Positions 1-10,595 of a stretch of 64,000 bases of DNA are shown here, piece by piece (position 1 is the first letter of the stretch; each line of letters begins with the position of its first letter). Under the pieces are notes generated by a model. It did not search any database, was not told the origin of the DNA, and was given only the letters and a program-made list of their open reading frames with translations. The stretch lies in assembly GCA_947561395.2 (NCBI GenBank), contig OX387192.1, positions 35,609,520-35,673,519 on the forward strand, given 5' to 3'. The DNA is from Buxus sempervirens (lineage: Eukaryota > Streptophyta > Magnoliopsida > Buxales > Buxaceae). The translations under genes were made by a program, and so were the position numbers.

Positions 1-1230
1 TGATCCAAAAAGATAATCGCGTAGGCTTTTTTTTGTGTGAAGATGATCGTGTAGGCTTCCATTAGTCATCAAATCACACACAATTATCCTCTGGTGCCCA
101 ACCAAAGGAGTACTCGCAGTACAATATCCTCTCAAAGCAACAAGGTTCACATGCCTTACGCTAGCAATAACCTCTACCTCATGTTTGAAGTTTTCATCAC
201 CAGCAGCAGAACAGTTCTTGAACCTCTTCACTGCGACTTCAGATCCATCTAGTAATCTTCCCTTGTAAACATTACCGTAGCCTCCCCTTCCGATCATGTT
301 TTCTCTTGAGAAATTATCCGTAGCCTGTTTGATTTCCTCAAACGTGAACCTAACGAGATTGGTACTCTCACCAATTAACTGCAACCCGGAAACCGATTTC
401 TTCACAATTGCGACACTTTTCTTCATCCTCCTTAATTTAAGACGCCTTGCCCACAAAAACCAAATCCCTAAAACAAATCCCAACAAGCCAATACTGGAAC
501 CAACTAAAACCCCAACAACCCAGCCCTTGCGACGAACCGGCCGCCTCCTGTAATAATATTTCTCAAATGGACCGCGAAGGAACAGACACCTGAAGGTTCC
601 TTCATCGAGGGGTCCAAACTGATTAACCACAGCAGCGGCATAAATGGAGGGAAGGGCATTACAAGTCGTGGTATTAGCTCCGGGAAGGTAAGACGCGTGG
701 AGACTGGACAAGCTTTTGGTGCAGGAAGTACAGGCAGCACTGCTATGAAGAGATCGATTGCAAGTACGTCGAAGATCCTGGAGCGAGGGTTTGGGAACCA
801 GTCGCTCGAACTGCGCTCGGGACGCAATGTTCATACATCCTTGAGAGCTCCAGCTGGCTTGGAAGCCGCAAAGGGTTCGAAAATTGAGATCAGGGCCAAT
901 TTTTTTGACGGAGGCTTCAAATGAAAACCAACAAGGTTCGGAAGCAATCAGAGGAGGAATAAAGAAGCCAGTGGATCGAAGATGCTTGGATTGAAGGATA
1001 CGAATTCCTAGGTTGATGAGTCGACACTCCGTCGTCACGTCAGAAATTTCCGCTCGAGGCGGGCCTATGAACTTTGCAAGAGCGTCGACGCTGAACGGAC
1101 AGGAGGCATCTTGTAGCTTTCTACTTGAGACTTCATGGTCGTTAACAGAAGTGCAAGTCTGGGAACCAGGGAACACTAATCCTACTGAAACAAGGATGAA
1201 GAGAAAGCCATTAACAATGGGGCGATACAT
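1..1230 (-). CDS. RKF3-like: RKF3-like receptor kinase, array copy 1 (3' end outside window)
   Basis: The frame is open from an ATG at 1230 to the left edge (410 codons, no stop), so this is the 5' two-thirds of a gene and not a pseudogene within the window. The start is the MYRP methionine, directly before a hydrophobic signal peptide, as in copies 5 and 6. A cysteine-rich SPARK/RKF3-type ectodomain follows (about residues 44-230, with CGFQASW and CTKSLSSL motifs), then a membrane helix (about 235-259). The kinase starts with the glycine loop GRGGYG (314-319) and the ATP-binding lysine K335. The HRD and DFG region lies beyond the edge. Oddity: near the edge an imperfect 30-bp tandem duplication adds ten in-frame residues after GSLHDHL, in the loop before the catalytic segment. 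The family assignment rests on recognised motifs. The ligand is unknown. Confidence 0.85.
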   Translation of the reverse strand, partial: MYRPIVNGFLFILVSVGLVFPGSQTCTSVNDHEVSSRKLQDASCPFSVDALAKFIGPPRAEISDVTTECRLINLGIRILQSKHLRSTGFFIPPLIASEPCWFSFEASVKKIGPDLNFRTLCGFQASWSSQGCMNIASRAQFERLVPKPSLQDLRRTCNRSLHSSAACTSCTKSLSSLHASYLPGANTTTCNALPSIYAAAVVNQFGPLDEGTFRCLFLRGPFEKYYYRRRPVRRKGWVVGVLVGSSIGLLGFVLGIWFLWARRLKLRRMKKSVAIVKKSVSGLQLIGESTNLVRFTFEEIKQATDNFSRENMIGRGGYGNVYKGRLLDGSEVAVKRFKNCSAAGDENFKHEVEVIASVRHVNLVALRGYCTASTPLVGHQRIIVCDLMTNGSLHDHLHTKKSLRDYLFGS

Positions 1231-2020
1231 GGGTGCAGATGATATCCGCTCAATAATTTGAATTCATTATGCTTATAGTGTAAGCCTTTTAGATTTGTGG
1301 TTCATTAGTTCCTGTCACGCCTATGAGAACTGGGGCACCCAGTGATTAATTGGTGGAAGTTGGACATCAAGAATGGAAATGGTAGCAACCAATCTTACTT
1401 CATATAATAAATTTTAGAGATAACTGTCTGTTTCTGTGCATTGAATGATTTGATCATGATATAGTTTACGACGCCAGGGCTCTGAAATCTGAAACGCGGT
1501 TTGCTCAGCAGGAACGAAGACTCATTCTCGTCAAAGCAGAAGGGAAAATTAACTTTTAGTGATATTTTGAAAATAGTTAAAATTCAGTCAGTACTGCTGA
1601 GCTATTACTTTTAGTAAACCTTTATAAAATTTTAGTGTTACTGTTACAGAACTACAAATTCTTCCGAGAACTACTTTTTAATTATTTATAATATCAGGAA
1701 GATAAATTTATTAATATCTAAGATAAAGGGAAAGGCTAGGGCATTCTTGTAAGAATTGGATCTATAATATTAAAATGTGACGAAAGGTTTCCTAAAATTT
1801 ATATACTAGCAGTACTCACTGCATTTTAAATATTGTCAAAAAATATCACTAAAAGTTAATTTTCCTAAATAAGGAAATTAAAAAAACTGGAGACCCGATA
1901 GAAAAGGAGAAGTAATCAGCTCTTTTGTCGTTGCGATAATAACTTCGGAGAAAAAATGGGTCATCGAGCCTTTATTGAAGACGAAAAGCGGTTGTTGAAT
2001 TGTCTTATACGTCGAATAAT
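1231..2020. other. 5' flank of RLK copy 1
   Basis: No gene is seen. The stretch up to about 1550 matches the upstream flank of copy 5 (around 32150-32370). The part from about 1730 to 2020 matches 33085-33360. The promoter of copy 1 should lie here, but no motif could be assigned with confidence. Confidence 0.5.
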
Positions 2021-2777
2021 ATGCTTAAATTGAAGTCTCCTTCTCCAAGTTTCTCCTTATCAGAATTTCTCAGTGACTTGGCAAATTTTGGTTGGACCAT
2101 CTGGAAGCTTCGCAATGAGGTTATTTTTGAACAGAGAAGACCTTCCATTGAATATCCTTGTAGTATTTTTTATATGCTTAAGGATTCTTCTAGTTTCCTA
2201 TTCAAGGACCAGAATCGGGAGTACAAATTGCAGTACTCTTTAGACGTTAAATGGTGTTGTCCTCCTTGTGGTTACATCAAGGTTAATTTCGATGGAGCTC
2301 TTTGACAATCAAGCAATATGGCAGCTGCAGGAACAATCTGTAGAGATTCTGAAGGAAGGTTTCTGGGGGCAATAGCTACACTAGCAACAATAGAGTCGGC
2401 ATTACAGGCGGAAGCAATAGCTGCTTTAGAAGGTCTCAAGTTGGCTAAGGCTTTAGGGGCCAAAGGATTATTCTGGAGGGAGATTCTTTGCTCCTTATTT
2501 CCATCCTTTCGAATCCCAATTGTTCATTGCCATGGCGTTTAATTCCTTATCTTGAAGACATTAAAGAATGGTGGTCATCCTTTGCAACAGTTAGATTCCC
2601 CCATATTTTTAGGGAAGGCAATTAGAATATTGCTGATCATTTGGCTAACTTTGCTATTGATCAGTTCCAATGTACTTGGCTAAAAACTCTTCCTTCTATT
2701 GCTGTAATGTTTTGGATGAGGCTTGGGCAGAATCTCTGTACGATGATATTTAAGTAATGAAATTTTTGGTTTCTCAT

Positions 2778-2836
<59 letters not shown>
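2021..2836 (+). mobile_element. 5'-truncated LINE (RNase H end) with TA-repeat tail
   Basis: The stretch is flanked by a 12-bp direct repeat, ACGTCGAATAAT, at 2009-2020 and 2837-2848. The related empty flank near copy 5 (33350-33375) has this site once, in diverged form. The plus strand encodes the C-terminal part of a plant LINE ORF2: an RNase H-like segment with NFDGAL, an EGRF motif, EGDS and a REGN...DHLANF ending. The frame has a TGA at 2303-2305 and a frameshift near 2470, so it is dead. The 3' end is a (TA)n run instead of plain poly(A). Reverse transcriptase is absent because of 5' truncation. Confidence 0.8.
2783..2836. repeat. (TA)n microsatellite
   Basis: An uninterrupted TA run forms the 3' tail of the LINE insertion. 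It probably expanded from the retrotransposed tail. Confidence 0.9.
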
Positions 2837-2837
<1 letters not shown>

Positions 2838-3235
2838 CGTCGAATAATTCCAACACGATTTGTCTCTCGCAAAAGTGGATTTCGTTCAATCCGATGAAAA
2901 CAAAATCTTTTTTTTCTTTTGGGGTAAAAGTCAGTTCTATGCCATTTCATTGAAACAAAGCAAAATTACAACAATAGAGATCCTAGCCAAAAACAAACAT
3001 GAACTAACATTAACAAGCAAGAAAAACAGTAGAACATGACCGCTACTAGTCACCACTCCTGGTGCATCTGCATACATGATAAGAGAAAAATTCAAGAAGT
3101 TGGCCAAAGCCATTAAGACCAACGGAAAACCGTCGGAAACTCTTGAAAAAGGGGAAACCATCTTCGTAACGGAAGAGGAGATTGGAACTAGGGTGTTTAT
3201 CGGAAACCCGATATTGGCCCTAACATAAAGCAAAT

Positions 3236-3700
3236 CACTACAAAAAGCAAGCTTTTAATATACAAGCACCGCCGGTAATACTATTACCGGCGGTAAGGAC
3301 TCCTGCCCCAAGCAATGCTGACGGTAAAGGTTTTAGCTGCGGTAATTTTCTTACCGCCGCTATTTCTAGGTCATTACCATCGGAACAATACCGCCGGTAA
3401 AAAATATTAAAAAATAAAAAAAAACCGTATACTAAAAATAACAATTTAAAAAATAAAAAATAAATTAACGACTTTTACCGACGGTAATTTGGCTTTTAGC
3501 GGCAGTAATTACTGCCGCTAAAAATAACATTTAAAAAAATAAAAAAATAAATTAACGACTTTTACCAGCGCTAATTACCGCCGCTAAAAAAGTAAATAAA
3601 AAATAAATTAACGACCTTTACCGGCGGGCATTACCGCCGCTAAAAACTATATTAAAAAAATAAAAAAATTTGGCTGCCGTCGTTCGGCAGTAGAGATATT

Positions 3701-3735
<35 letters not shown>

Positions 3736-5156
3736 AGATAGGGATAGAGAGAGAGAGAGTGAGAAAGTGAAAATGAGAGAGAGAGAGATAGAAATAGAGA
3801 GAGAGAAAGAGATAGAGAGAGTGTGAGAAAGAGAGATAGAGATAGAGAGAGAGAAAGAGAGATAGAGAGAGAGAAAGAGAGATAGAGATAGAGAGAGAGA
3901 GAGAGAAAGAGAGATAGAGAAAGAGAGAGAGAGAGTGAGACCTTGGAAGAAATCTGTAGAGAGAGAAAGACCAACATGTTAGTTAGAGAGTAAATTTGCA
4001 AAAAAGAAAAGAAGATATAAATGATGTGTAAAAAGAAATGCATACCTGTAGTTGGATTGCAAGAAGAAAGACAAGAAGAAAGAGACAAGTTGAAGAAGAA
4101 GAGGCTCGGTTCGTATTTATAGAAGAGACTTTTAGGGGCGGCAACAAGCTTATCGTCGCTACAAGTCGAATAAAATTTTAAAATTGGCGCTTTAACTTTT
4201 AGCGGCGGTACCTTACCGCTCAAAAAGTCAAACCAAAATTCATTTCATTTGGAACGCGGGAAAATTCCCGCTTTTGCTTTTACCGGGGTAGCTTCCCGCC
4301 CGTAAAACTCAATTTCTCTCTCTTAAATTTTTTCCTTCCAGTAGTAGTTGCTTTTTTTTTAAAAAACTGAATAAGTGCTTTACCGGCGGTTAAACCGCCA
4401 GTAAATAATGTGTTATCAGGTTATTACCGGCAGTTTTAAAAACCGCCGGTAATAACCTCACCTCTTTCCCCCTAAACAAATTTTTTTAGTGCGGTAATGA
4501 GCCCGGTGAAAAGCTTACCGCCGCTAAAATTTCGTTTTTTAATAAATGACTTTTAGGGGCGGGAAGTCGATTACCGCCCCTAAAAGTCATTTTCATTTTT
4601 TTTAAGAAATGGACTTTTAGGGGTGGTAAAAAGCTTATCGCCGCTAAAAGTAATTTTTCGCTTTTTAATAAATTCCTTTTAAGGGCGGTAATCCTTTTAA
4701 GGGCGGTAATGGGTTTACGGCCCCTAAAACAGACTTTTAGGGGCGGTAATGAGTTTACCGCTGCTAAAAGTAATTTTTCGTTTTTTATTATATGGCTTTT
4801 AGGGGCAGGAAAGATCGCACCGCCTGTTGAAGTCGGCTTTTAGGGACGGTAATGTGCTTACTGCCGCTAAAAGTGTTATTACCAACGGACTCGTACCGCC
4901 GGGGATACGTTTTTTTTTTGGCGGGAGCTTTCCGCCAACTTCTTGCCGGCGGTAGATATGTTACCGCCGGTAAAACTTAATATAGCGTACCGCCGCTAAA
5001 GGCTATTTCGCGCTCAAAAAATTCGCACCATAGAATTTTCCAGCGAAAAAATGGTAGATTACTTTTTAGGGGTGGGAAGTGCTTTTACCGCCGGTAATAG
5101 TGTTTTTAGCGGCGGGATTTAGCTTACCACCGCTAATTCTCCTCGTTTTTGTTGTG
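3236..5156. mobile_element. Non-autonomous CACTA (En/Spm) element, 1.9 kb
   Basis: The left end is CACTACAAAAAGC. The right end, read inward, is CACAACAAAAACG, a 10/11 match over the first 11 bases. The 3-bp direct repeat AAT flanks both ends (3233-3235 and 5157-5159), as expected for CACTA transposition. The two subterminal regions (about 3270-3660 and 4190-5130) are packed with short direct and inverted motifs of the TTACCGCCGGTAA and TTTTAGCGGCGGTAA type, typical of CACTA subterminal repeats. No transposase frame is present. The single change in the right terminal bases may have disabled the element. Confidence 0.65.
3699..3950. repeat. (GA)n-rich microsatellite
   Basis: About 250 bp of GAGA with scattered GATA and GAAA interruptions, inside the small CACTA element. 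It produces a long Ser/Leu-rich reading frame on the minus strand that has no coding meaning. Confidence 0.9.
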
Positions 5157-5717
5157 AATGCAATGAGAGGGTGACAGAGACACCACGGCTACTGACAGTA
5201 AACACCACTGATCGCAAGGTGGGGAAGACGCTACAAAAACAGGCAACATACACCAACCAAACCAAAATATAGAATCGACCTGCGGCTACATTGAACACAA
5301 GGAACACACACCCTCTTGAGGAATACAATAGGAACAAAACCACCACTTCGTCATAACCTGCGGGGAGCACCAAAAAACCAGACAAACTAAACGGAAAGAC
5401 CTCCAAAAACCGATAGGGAGCATGAGCTAGATGTTTGCGATAGCCGACTGTCCAACAGGGACTAGCCAAACACAAACCCCTGCCATCATCTTCTTCGACG
5501 TCGTCAGCTTCAACTTCAAGATCCATCTAGGAGCACAAAACCACAACCACAATGAAATAGAGCTCCAAGATCCCTTAGATCCACCAAATGAATGTGATTC
5601 TTGTATAACTGATGTCGCCTCGCTGGGCGTCGTCTCCAAATGGCGATGAAAACCGAAGGTTCACTCGTCTTCCACAAACCCTAAGCTCTCACAGCTGCTG
5701 TCAAAACCTAATCTTAC

Positions 5718-7820
5718 TGTTGACATGTCATTTTTCAAAAAAAAATATAATAATAATAATTAAAAAAAATCTGAATGGGTCGTGCACGACCCATGAAATG
5801 GGGGACTTCACCCACGTCCCCCCTCCTCTTCAATTAAAAAAAAGAGAGGAGATAATTTAAAAAAAAAAAGGTAATTAAAATCTGCATGCTGCATGTGCAC
5901 GACCCTTGAAAAGCCTTGAAAATGGGGGGCTCATCAACTAACCCCTCCTTTTCAATTAAAAATAATATTCATATATAAAGGGAGGATAATTAAAAAATAA
6001 AATAAAATAAAATACAAATAAAACAAAATTGTTGAGAGCTTTAACGTGGGTAACCACTTTGAGTGGGGTAGTTTCAAAACTACCCCACGTTCAATGCTCT
6101 ATATATAAAAGGGATGTTGGAGAAAAATGAGAGGTTAGAAGGCTGGAGTTTAGAAGATCGGGTAGAAGATCAGAGAGATTTTAGCAGATAAAGGTGAAAG
6201 ACTTCCAGGAGATAAAGAAGGTAAGATATGTTTCAATCTGTTATTTGAATTCTCTCTAAATACTAATGTCCAGGTTCTAAAGGAAAGGGGCAAAAGGGAA
6301 TGAGATAAAGATTGGAAAATATACCTAATCTTTATCTGCAGATCCATATGTGGGAGAACGACAAGGCAAGAAAAAAATGGAAGATGCAAGAAGAAAAAGA
6401 ATAATCCGTTTTGTTCAACCCCCACTACTTGAAGTGCATTTAAGACACTTTGGTAGCGCTCAGGTGCAAATTCCCAGCGTGTTCGTCCGTTTGGGAGTGC
6501 CTGAGGCACCATGGTAGTGCTTAACAACATTTTCAGGCGAACACAATGGTTTTCTAGCCAAAATGTGGATGCTGCAGGTCGCAGAAGACCCGCGCGGGTC
6601 AATTCCCCCCACGGATCGGGACCGGGAGCAGAAGACCCGCGCGGCCCAAGAACAAAAAAGGCACAGGCCCTGAAACCGGGCCCGCATGCGCCCCACGGCC
6701 CGTGCTCCTCTGGTTCGACCAGAACCACGAGTCGGAATCGACCCGTCTGCCCCATATGACCCATAAAGCCTTATTTTTGGGTTTTGACCCATGTTTAAGC
6801 CCCAGAAAAATTCCCAAAAATCCCTGAAGCCTCCTAGAACCCAAATCCACCCAAAATTCACTCCAAATAGTGATACAAAAATCAAATGCCTCTCTTTCTT
6901 TCATTAAAAGTGGTTCAAAGTGTCCTAAATTGGACCGAACTCTTTTGCAATTGAACCAAAGTCCTCAATTGGATCAACCCCTCTTGCAATTGAACCAAAG
7001 CCTTTCAAATCAAACTCAAATATCCCAATTTGAACCAAAAGAGTTCCAAATTGAACCAAAAACCTTTCAAACTAAGCCAAAGCTCCCTCAAATTAAATTG
7101 GACCGAAATCGTCCTTAAACTAAAATGGACCGAAATCGTCCTTTAAACTAAATGGACCGAAATCGTCCTTAAACTAAAATGGACCGGAATCGTCCTTAAA
7201 CTAAAATGGACCGGAATCGTCCTTTAAACTAATTCGGACCGGAATCGTAAACTAAAATGGACCGGAATCGTCCTTTAAACTAAATGAACCGAAATCGTCC
7301 TTTAAACTAAATCGGATCGGAATTGTCCTTAAAACTAAATTGGACCAGGATCATCCTTAAACTAAAATTGTACAAGTCAAACCAAGCCTTGTATAAATCA
7401 AACAACTAAAACTGGTTCAAACCAGTTCCCATACAACCTATACTTCAAAAGAAACCAAAAGTTAACCATTTCTTCTATGGTTCAAATTTCCGGTTCAAAC
7501 CAAACCTAAATCGGATCCTTGTGACCCAAACCAAATTCAAATTCAAACCCCTTTTGAACTACTATACGGCTTGATCCCAAATACTTGGGTACGTAGGCAG
7601 CCCGAACATTGGGTTCAGCCACAATAACAAAAACACAAATTAAGTCCAATATTTCTTGATATACTTTGAGAGTTAGAATCAAAGGTATTAAGGAAACCAC
7701 CACAACTGATCTTGACAGCAATGACTGAAATCAGCCGAACGTGATTTAAGGATCTGGAATATTCTGTGCACGATTTGAGGATGCTGTTATTCTTGTAAAA
7801 TATTCATTTCCATATTTACA
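5718..7820 (+). mobile_element. Solo LTR, Ty3-type (2.1 kb)
   Basis: The element starts TGTTGACATG and ends ATTTACA, with the 5-bp direct repeat CTTAC on both sides (5713-5717 and 7821-7825). Inside are a TATA-like box (TCTATATATAAAAG, about 6099-6112), a stem-loop just upstream (GTGGGGTAGTTT with its complement, about 6066-6092), and an ACGTAGGCAGCC motif near 7591 common in long plant LTRs. No gag or pol frame exists, and only one LTR is present. It is best read as a solo LTR left by LTR-LTR recombination. The lineage (Tat/Ogre-like) is inferred. Confidence 0.65.
7089..7370. repeat. Minisatellite, about 27-bp unit, roughly 10 copies
   Basis: Imperfect tandem repeats of a unit such as AAACTAAAATGGACCGGAAT followed by CGTCCTT, within the solo LTR. 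The unit length varies by a few bases. A less regular array of a GAACCAAA motif precedes it (about 6930-7085). Confidence 0.8.
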
Positions 7821-8381
7821 CTTACCTTGTATACCATAGACGTTAAGGGACAGCCTGTACTCAGCTCCCATTTCATGTAAACTTTGCATATAAATGCATA
7901 TCCTCTCAATGGTAAACTTGAGAGAGAGTTTCCAAGAATCTTCATTGAGAGACTAATGGCATTGAATGGGTTCGTTCCCTACAAAATAAAAACCCACAAC
8001 AAATGGGTGAAATTGTTTTTGATCGAAGATTACAATTTTTGTTCAACACCTACTGAACCTTGAATTGGCCTCTCAAAGACTTGATCCTCTAGGGAGGGGA
8101 GAGACTCGATCCACAACGAAACAGAGCTCAAAGACTCGCACTCATCCCCGCTTTGTATCTTCTTTGACTGATTAAATAGTAAATTTTCTTCATTTCCCAT
8201 AAATAAATAAACTTTGTGTTAATTGGAATGGACCCAACCCCATTGCGTCATCAAATAATTACGTGATTCACACTCCGCAAGGGTAGCACGTCCCCACCTT
8301 GGGTCAAAGTATATGTACAAGACATGGGATGAGATCGTCTCCCACACGAATCCTAAAGTAGACGATAGACGATGAAGCCAT
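7821..8381. other. Spacer, partly duplicated
   Basis: No gene is seen. From about 8140 onward it matches 33580-33800, in the upstream spacer of copy 5. This shows it belongs to the duplicated unit. The part before that is unassigned. Confidence 0.45.
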
Positions 8382-8500
8382 CATGGGATGGTGCCACATG
8401 GAGCATCTCACAGCAGCTATACATCTTTATTTTCACATTGAAAAATGTGGAAAAAAAAAACATAGTTGACATGAAATGCTACATGTGATAGCATCCCATG
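8382..8500. mobile_element. Foldback MITE (119 bp)
   Basis: The ends are inverted: CATGGGATGGTGCCACATGG on the left and GCTACATGTGATAGCATCCC on the right, with an A-rich centre. The same insertion is at 33804-33918, carried by the duplicated spacer. A related element is at 42754-42913. Confidence 0.6.
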
Positions 8501-8924
8501 GCAGCTGCATCGTCTACAGCAAGATGTTTGCAGCAAACAATTTCAACCCGCAAGAGATTGTATTATGGCTTTTAACATTTTCGATTATAGTAGATAAATT
8601 CTCATCTTATCATGGATCTTGGCAACCTCCGGAACCACATAAATCTTGTGTCTATTTTTGTTACATTTATTTTCATATTTGCCATGTTTCTGAATTCCTT
8701 AAAATCAACCATATTACCTATTTAGGGATGAAATTACCTGTTATTTTTTACTGCAATGATGAAAGTTGGACAAGCTTAGTGAGATATTTGGTTTCGGACC
8801 CTCAATGATTACTTAATTTCTTGTTTTTCATACAGTCCAGCACAGGTCTGCCCAGGCCACAATTTCCTTTAGGATCTAATCCATTCTCCTGAAGCCGCTG
8901 GAATCACCAAGTTTTTTACTGAGG

Positions 8925-9250
8925 TTTGGTTCTCAAGTTTTTCAAGCATACCATACTGCCCTTGTAAATGGGCACTCTGAGAAGAGAATCAGGCACGTTT
9001 CTGGAGCATTATTACATAGAACACATTCCCGAAGCTGGATTTTCAGTCTTTGATGATGCAAATCATTTGTTGTAAGACCAATTTGAATACTCTTCCACAC
9101 ACACACAGAAACATATTTTTTTTGGGTATTGTATTCTCCAAATTTTGTTCCATAATCTGTTAATCTCCATTTCATCCCTATTTGTCAGTACATCATAGGC
9201 TGAGGCCACTGAGAAAGAGCCAGAATGACCCACCTTCCGTATGGAGATGT
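8925..9250 (-). pseudogene. LINE reverse-transcriptase zinc-binding (zf-RVT) remnant
   Basis: On the minus strand a frame reads SFSVASAYDVL, then LWNKIWRIQYPKKICF, then after a frameshift CVLCNNAPETCLILFSECPF and RAVW. This order is the zinc-binding domain found downstream of reverse transcriptase in plant LINEs. The frame breaks in the middle and nothing else of the element remains. It is a dead fragment in the spacer between copies 1 and 2. Confidence 0.75.
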
Positions 9251-10595
9251 ATTCCGAGGCATGGAATGAGTTCCAAGGGAAAAATACTACTTTTCTTAGC
9301 ACATTCGGAATGGGTTCATGTGAAATGGGTTTTGGAAAATGCACTACAATCAAAAATCGGGTGGAGAATGTGGAGAAACCTTTTTAGGTAATATATATGA
9401 AGGGACATACCTAATCATGTAACTAAACCCGCTGACTGAGGCAGATCAAAATAATTTTTCAAAGTTTAGCGGACTTACCTACTCCTACCTGCTTAGCCGA
9501 AAATTTTGTCACTTGACTGCTGTCTGGTGACTGGTGACTGAGAATAGACAGCAAAAGCAAGCATCTTTCATTGCCAAATTGATTTTTCAAAGAGACATCA
9601 TCATGACTTCATTATAGCAAGTAATGAGGTAGTCCTAGTTTGGCATTCATTTTGAGAATGAAAATTGAAATGAGTATTCAAGGGGAAAACAGTCGTTTGG
9701 TTAGCACATTTGGAATGGCTTTAGGTGAAATGGGTTTTGAAAAAGATAGTAAAATCCAAAATTGAGTGGAGACCCTTTTTTAGATTCTTATTTCTCATTT
9801 TACAGTTTGGGGAGATATGTGGCGACTGCAATGTGTTGGAGTTAGCATAACATTCAAGCCAGTCGGGAAGTACTCACTCGGCCCAAAAGCAATGATCCAT
9901 CCCGTGCATTTCTTGATTGTTTTCGTTAATTACCAAGAGGCACTGGATTTGCGTTGAGTTCCCATCTCAAATGGGCTTGTTTTGTTTTCTGTTTTTGTCA
10001 AATTACAATTTATGTCTAAGCTGTTTTGCCTTAATTTTTTTATTATTTTTTTTCCAATGATTATGCAGCTCCCCTTCCCTTTATTTTTCATAGAACAAGC
10101 CCTCTACCATTGTTCTCGCGGATAGAATAAGACCTTCACCATTTGAAATGATTCTCGGGTTCGGAAGTTCTTCCAAATGGAATAAGACGTTGTTATGATT
10201 TATCATCTTTTCAACCGTCAAATCCGGACTGAATAAAGAGGGGAAAGATAATGTAAGCCTGTGTCATAAGATGATAATTCGTTTGCTTTGGAAATACATT
10301 ATTCGGACAAACGGGAACATGAATGCTAAATGTTAGTCCAATTAATAATGTCCTCGAGACATAATTTTCCTCGTGTTCCATGTTCGATACTGAGAAATAC
10401 AAAACGCCCATTAATGAGAAATGTACATTTTATAAGAAAATTATGACTCCAACTCTACAACTTTATAGCTTTTTTTTTTAATTTATAACTTTATAGAATT
10501 TTATAGCTCATACAATAAACAAACACGCTACTCCTGCGTAATCCTCCACTTATCATTAAAAACTTTTCTTCCATCATACCTTTTACAAAACCAAA
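9251..10595. other. 3' flank of RLK copy 2
   Basis: No gene is seen. The segment repeats, with divergence, downstream of other copies: 17780-18494 downstream of copy 3, 29090-30284 of copy 5, and 61500-62676 of copy 8. About 9265-9370 is an extra partial copy of 9680-9780. No polyadenylation signal could be singled out. Confidence 0.5.

Larger units (their letters stand above)
2909..5717 (-). mobile_element. Probable internally deleted LINE, minus strand
   Basis: Read on the minus strand, the segment starts near 5700 with a leader containing a TAGGGTTT motif. A short frame follows (ATG at 5639, METTPSEATS...), then an acidic stretch (DVEEDDGRGLCL) resembling the start of plant LINE ORF1. It ends near 2930 with a LINE-like 3' tail (CAATGAAATGGC, then TTTTACCCC and an A-rich run at 2909-2928). 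No endonuclease or reverse transcriptase is present, so an internal deletion is inferred. A small CACTA element (3236-5156) sits inside it. No clear TSD was found. The assignment is tentative. Confidence 0.35.

Noticed and set aside
296..553. A conserved 85-90 codon plus-strand frame (MFSLEKLSVACLISSNVNLTR...) opposite the start of the kinase domain, repeated in most RLK copies
   Set aside because: It lies entirely antisense to conserved kinase coding sequence, so its conservation follows from the sense gene. No signal independent of that was found.
1..1230. Copy 1 as a pseudogene
   Set aside because: Reading the minus-strand frame codon by codon from 1230 to the edge shows no stop and no net frameshift. 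It is simply cut by the window edge.
3618..4223. Long Ser/Leu-rich minus-strand frame
   Set aside because: It is a translation of the GA microsatellite inside a CACTA element and has no protein-like composition.
5718..7820. Endogenous pararetrovirus or other viral insert
   Set aside because: No viral coding motif is visible. TG...CA ends, the 5-bp duplication and a TATA box fit a solo LTR.
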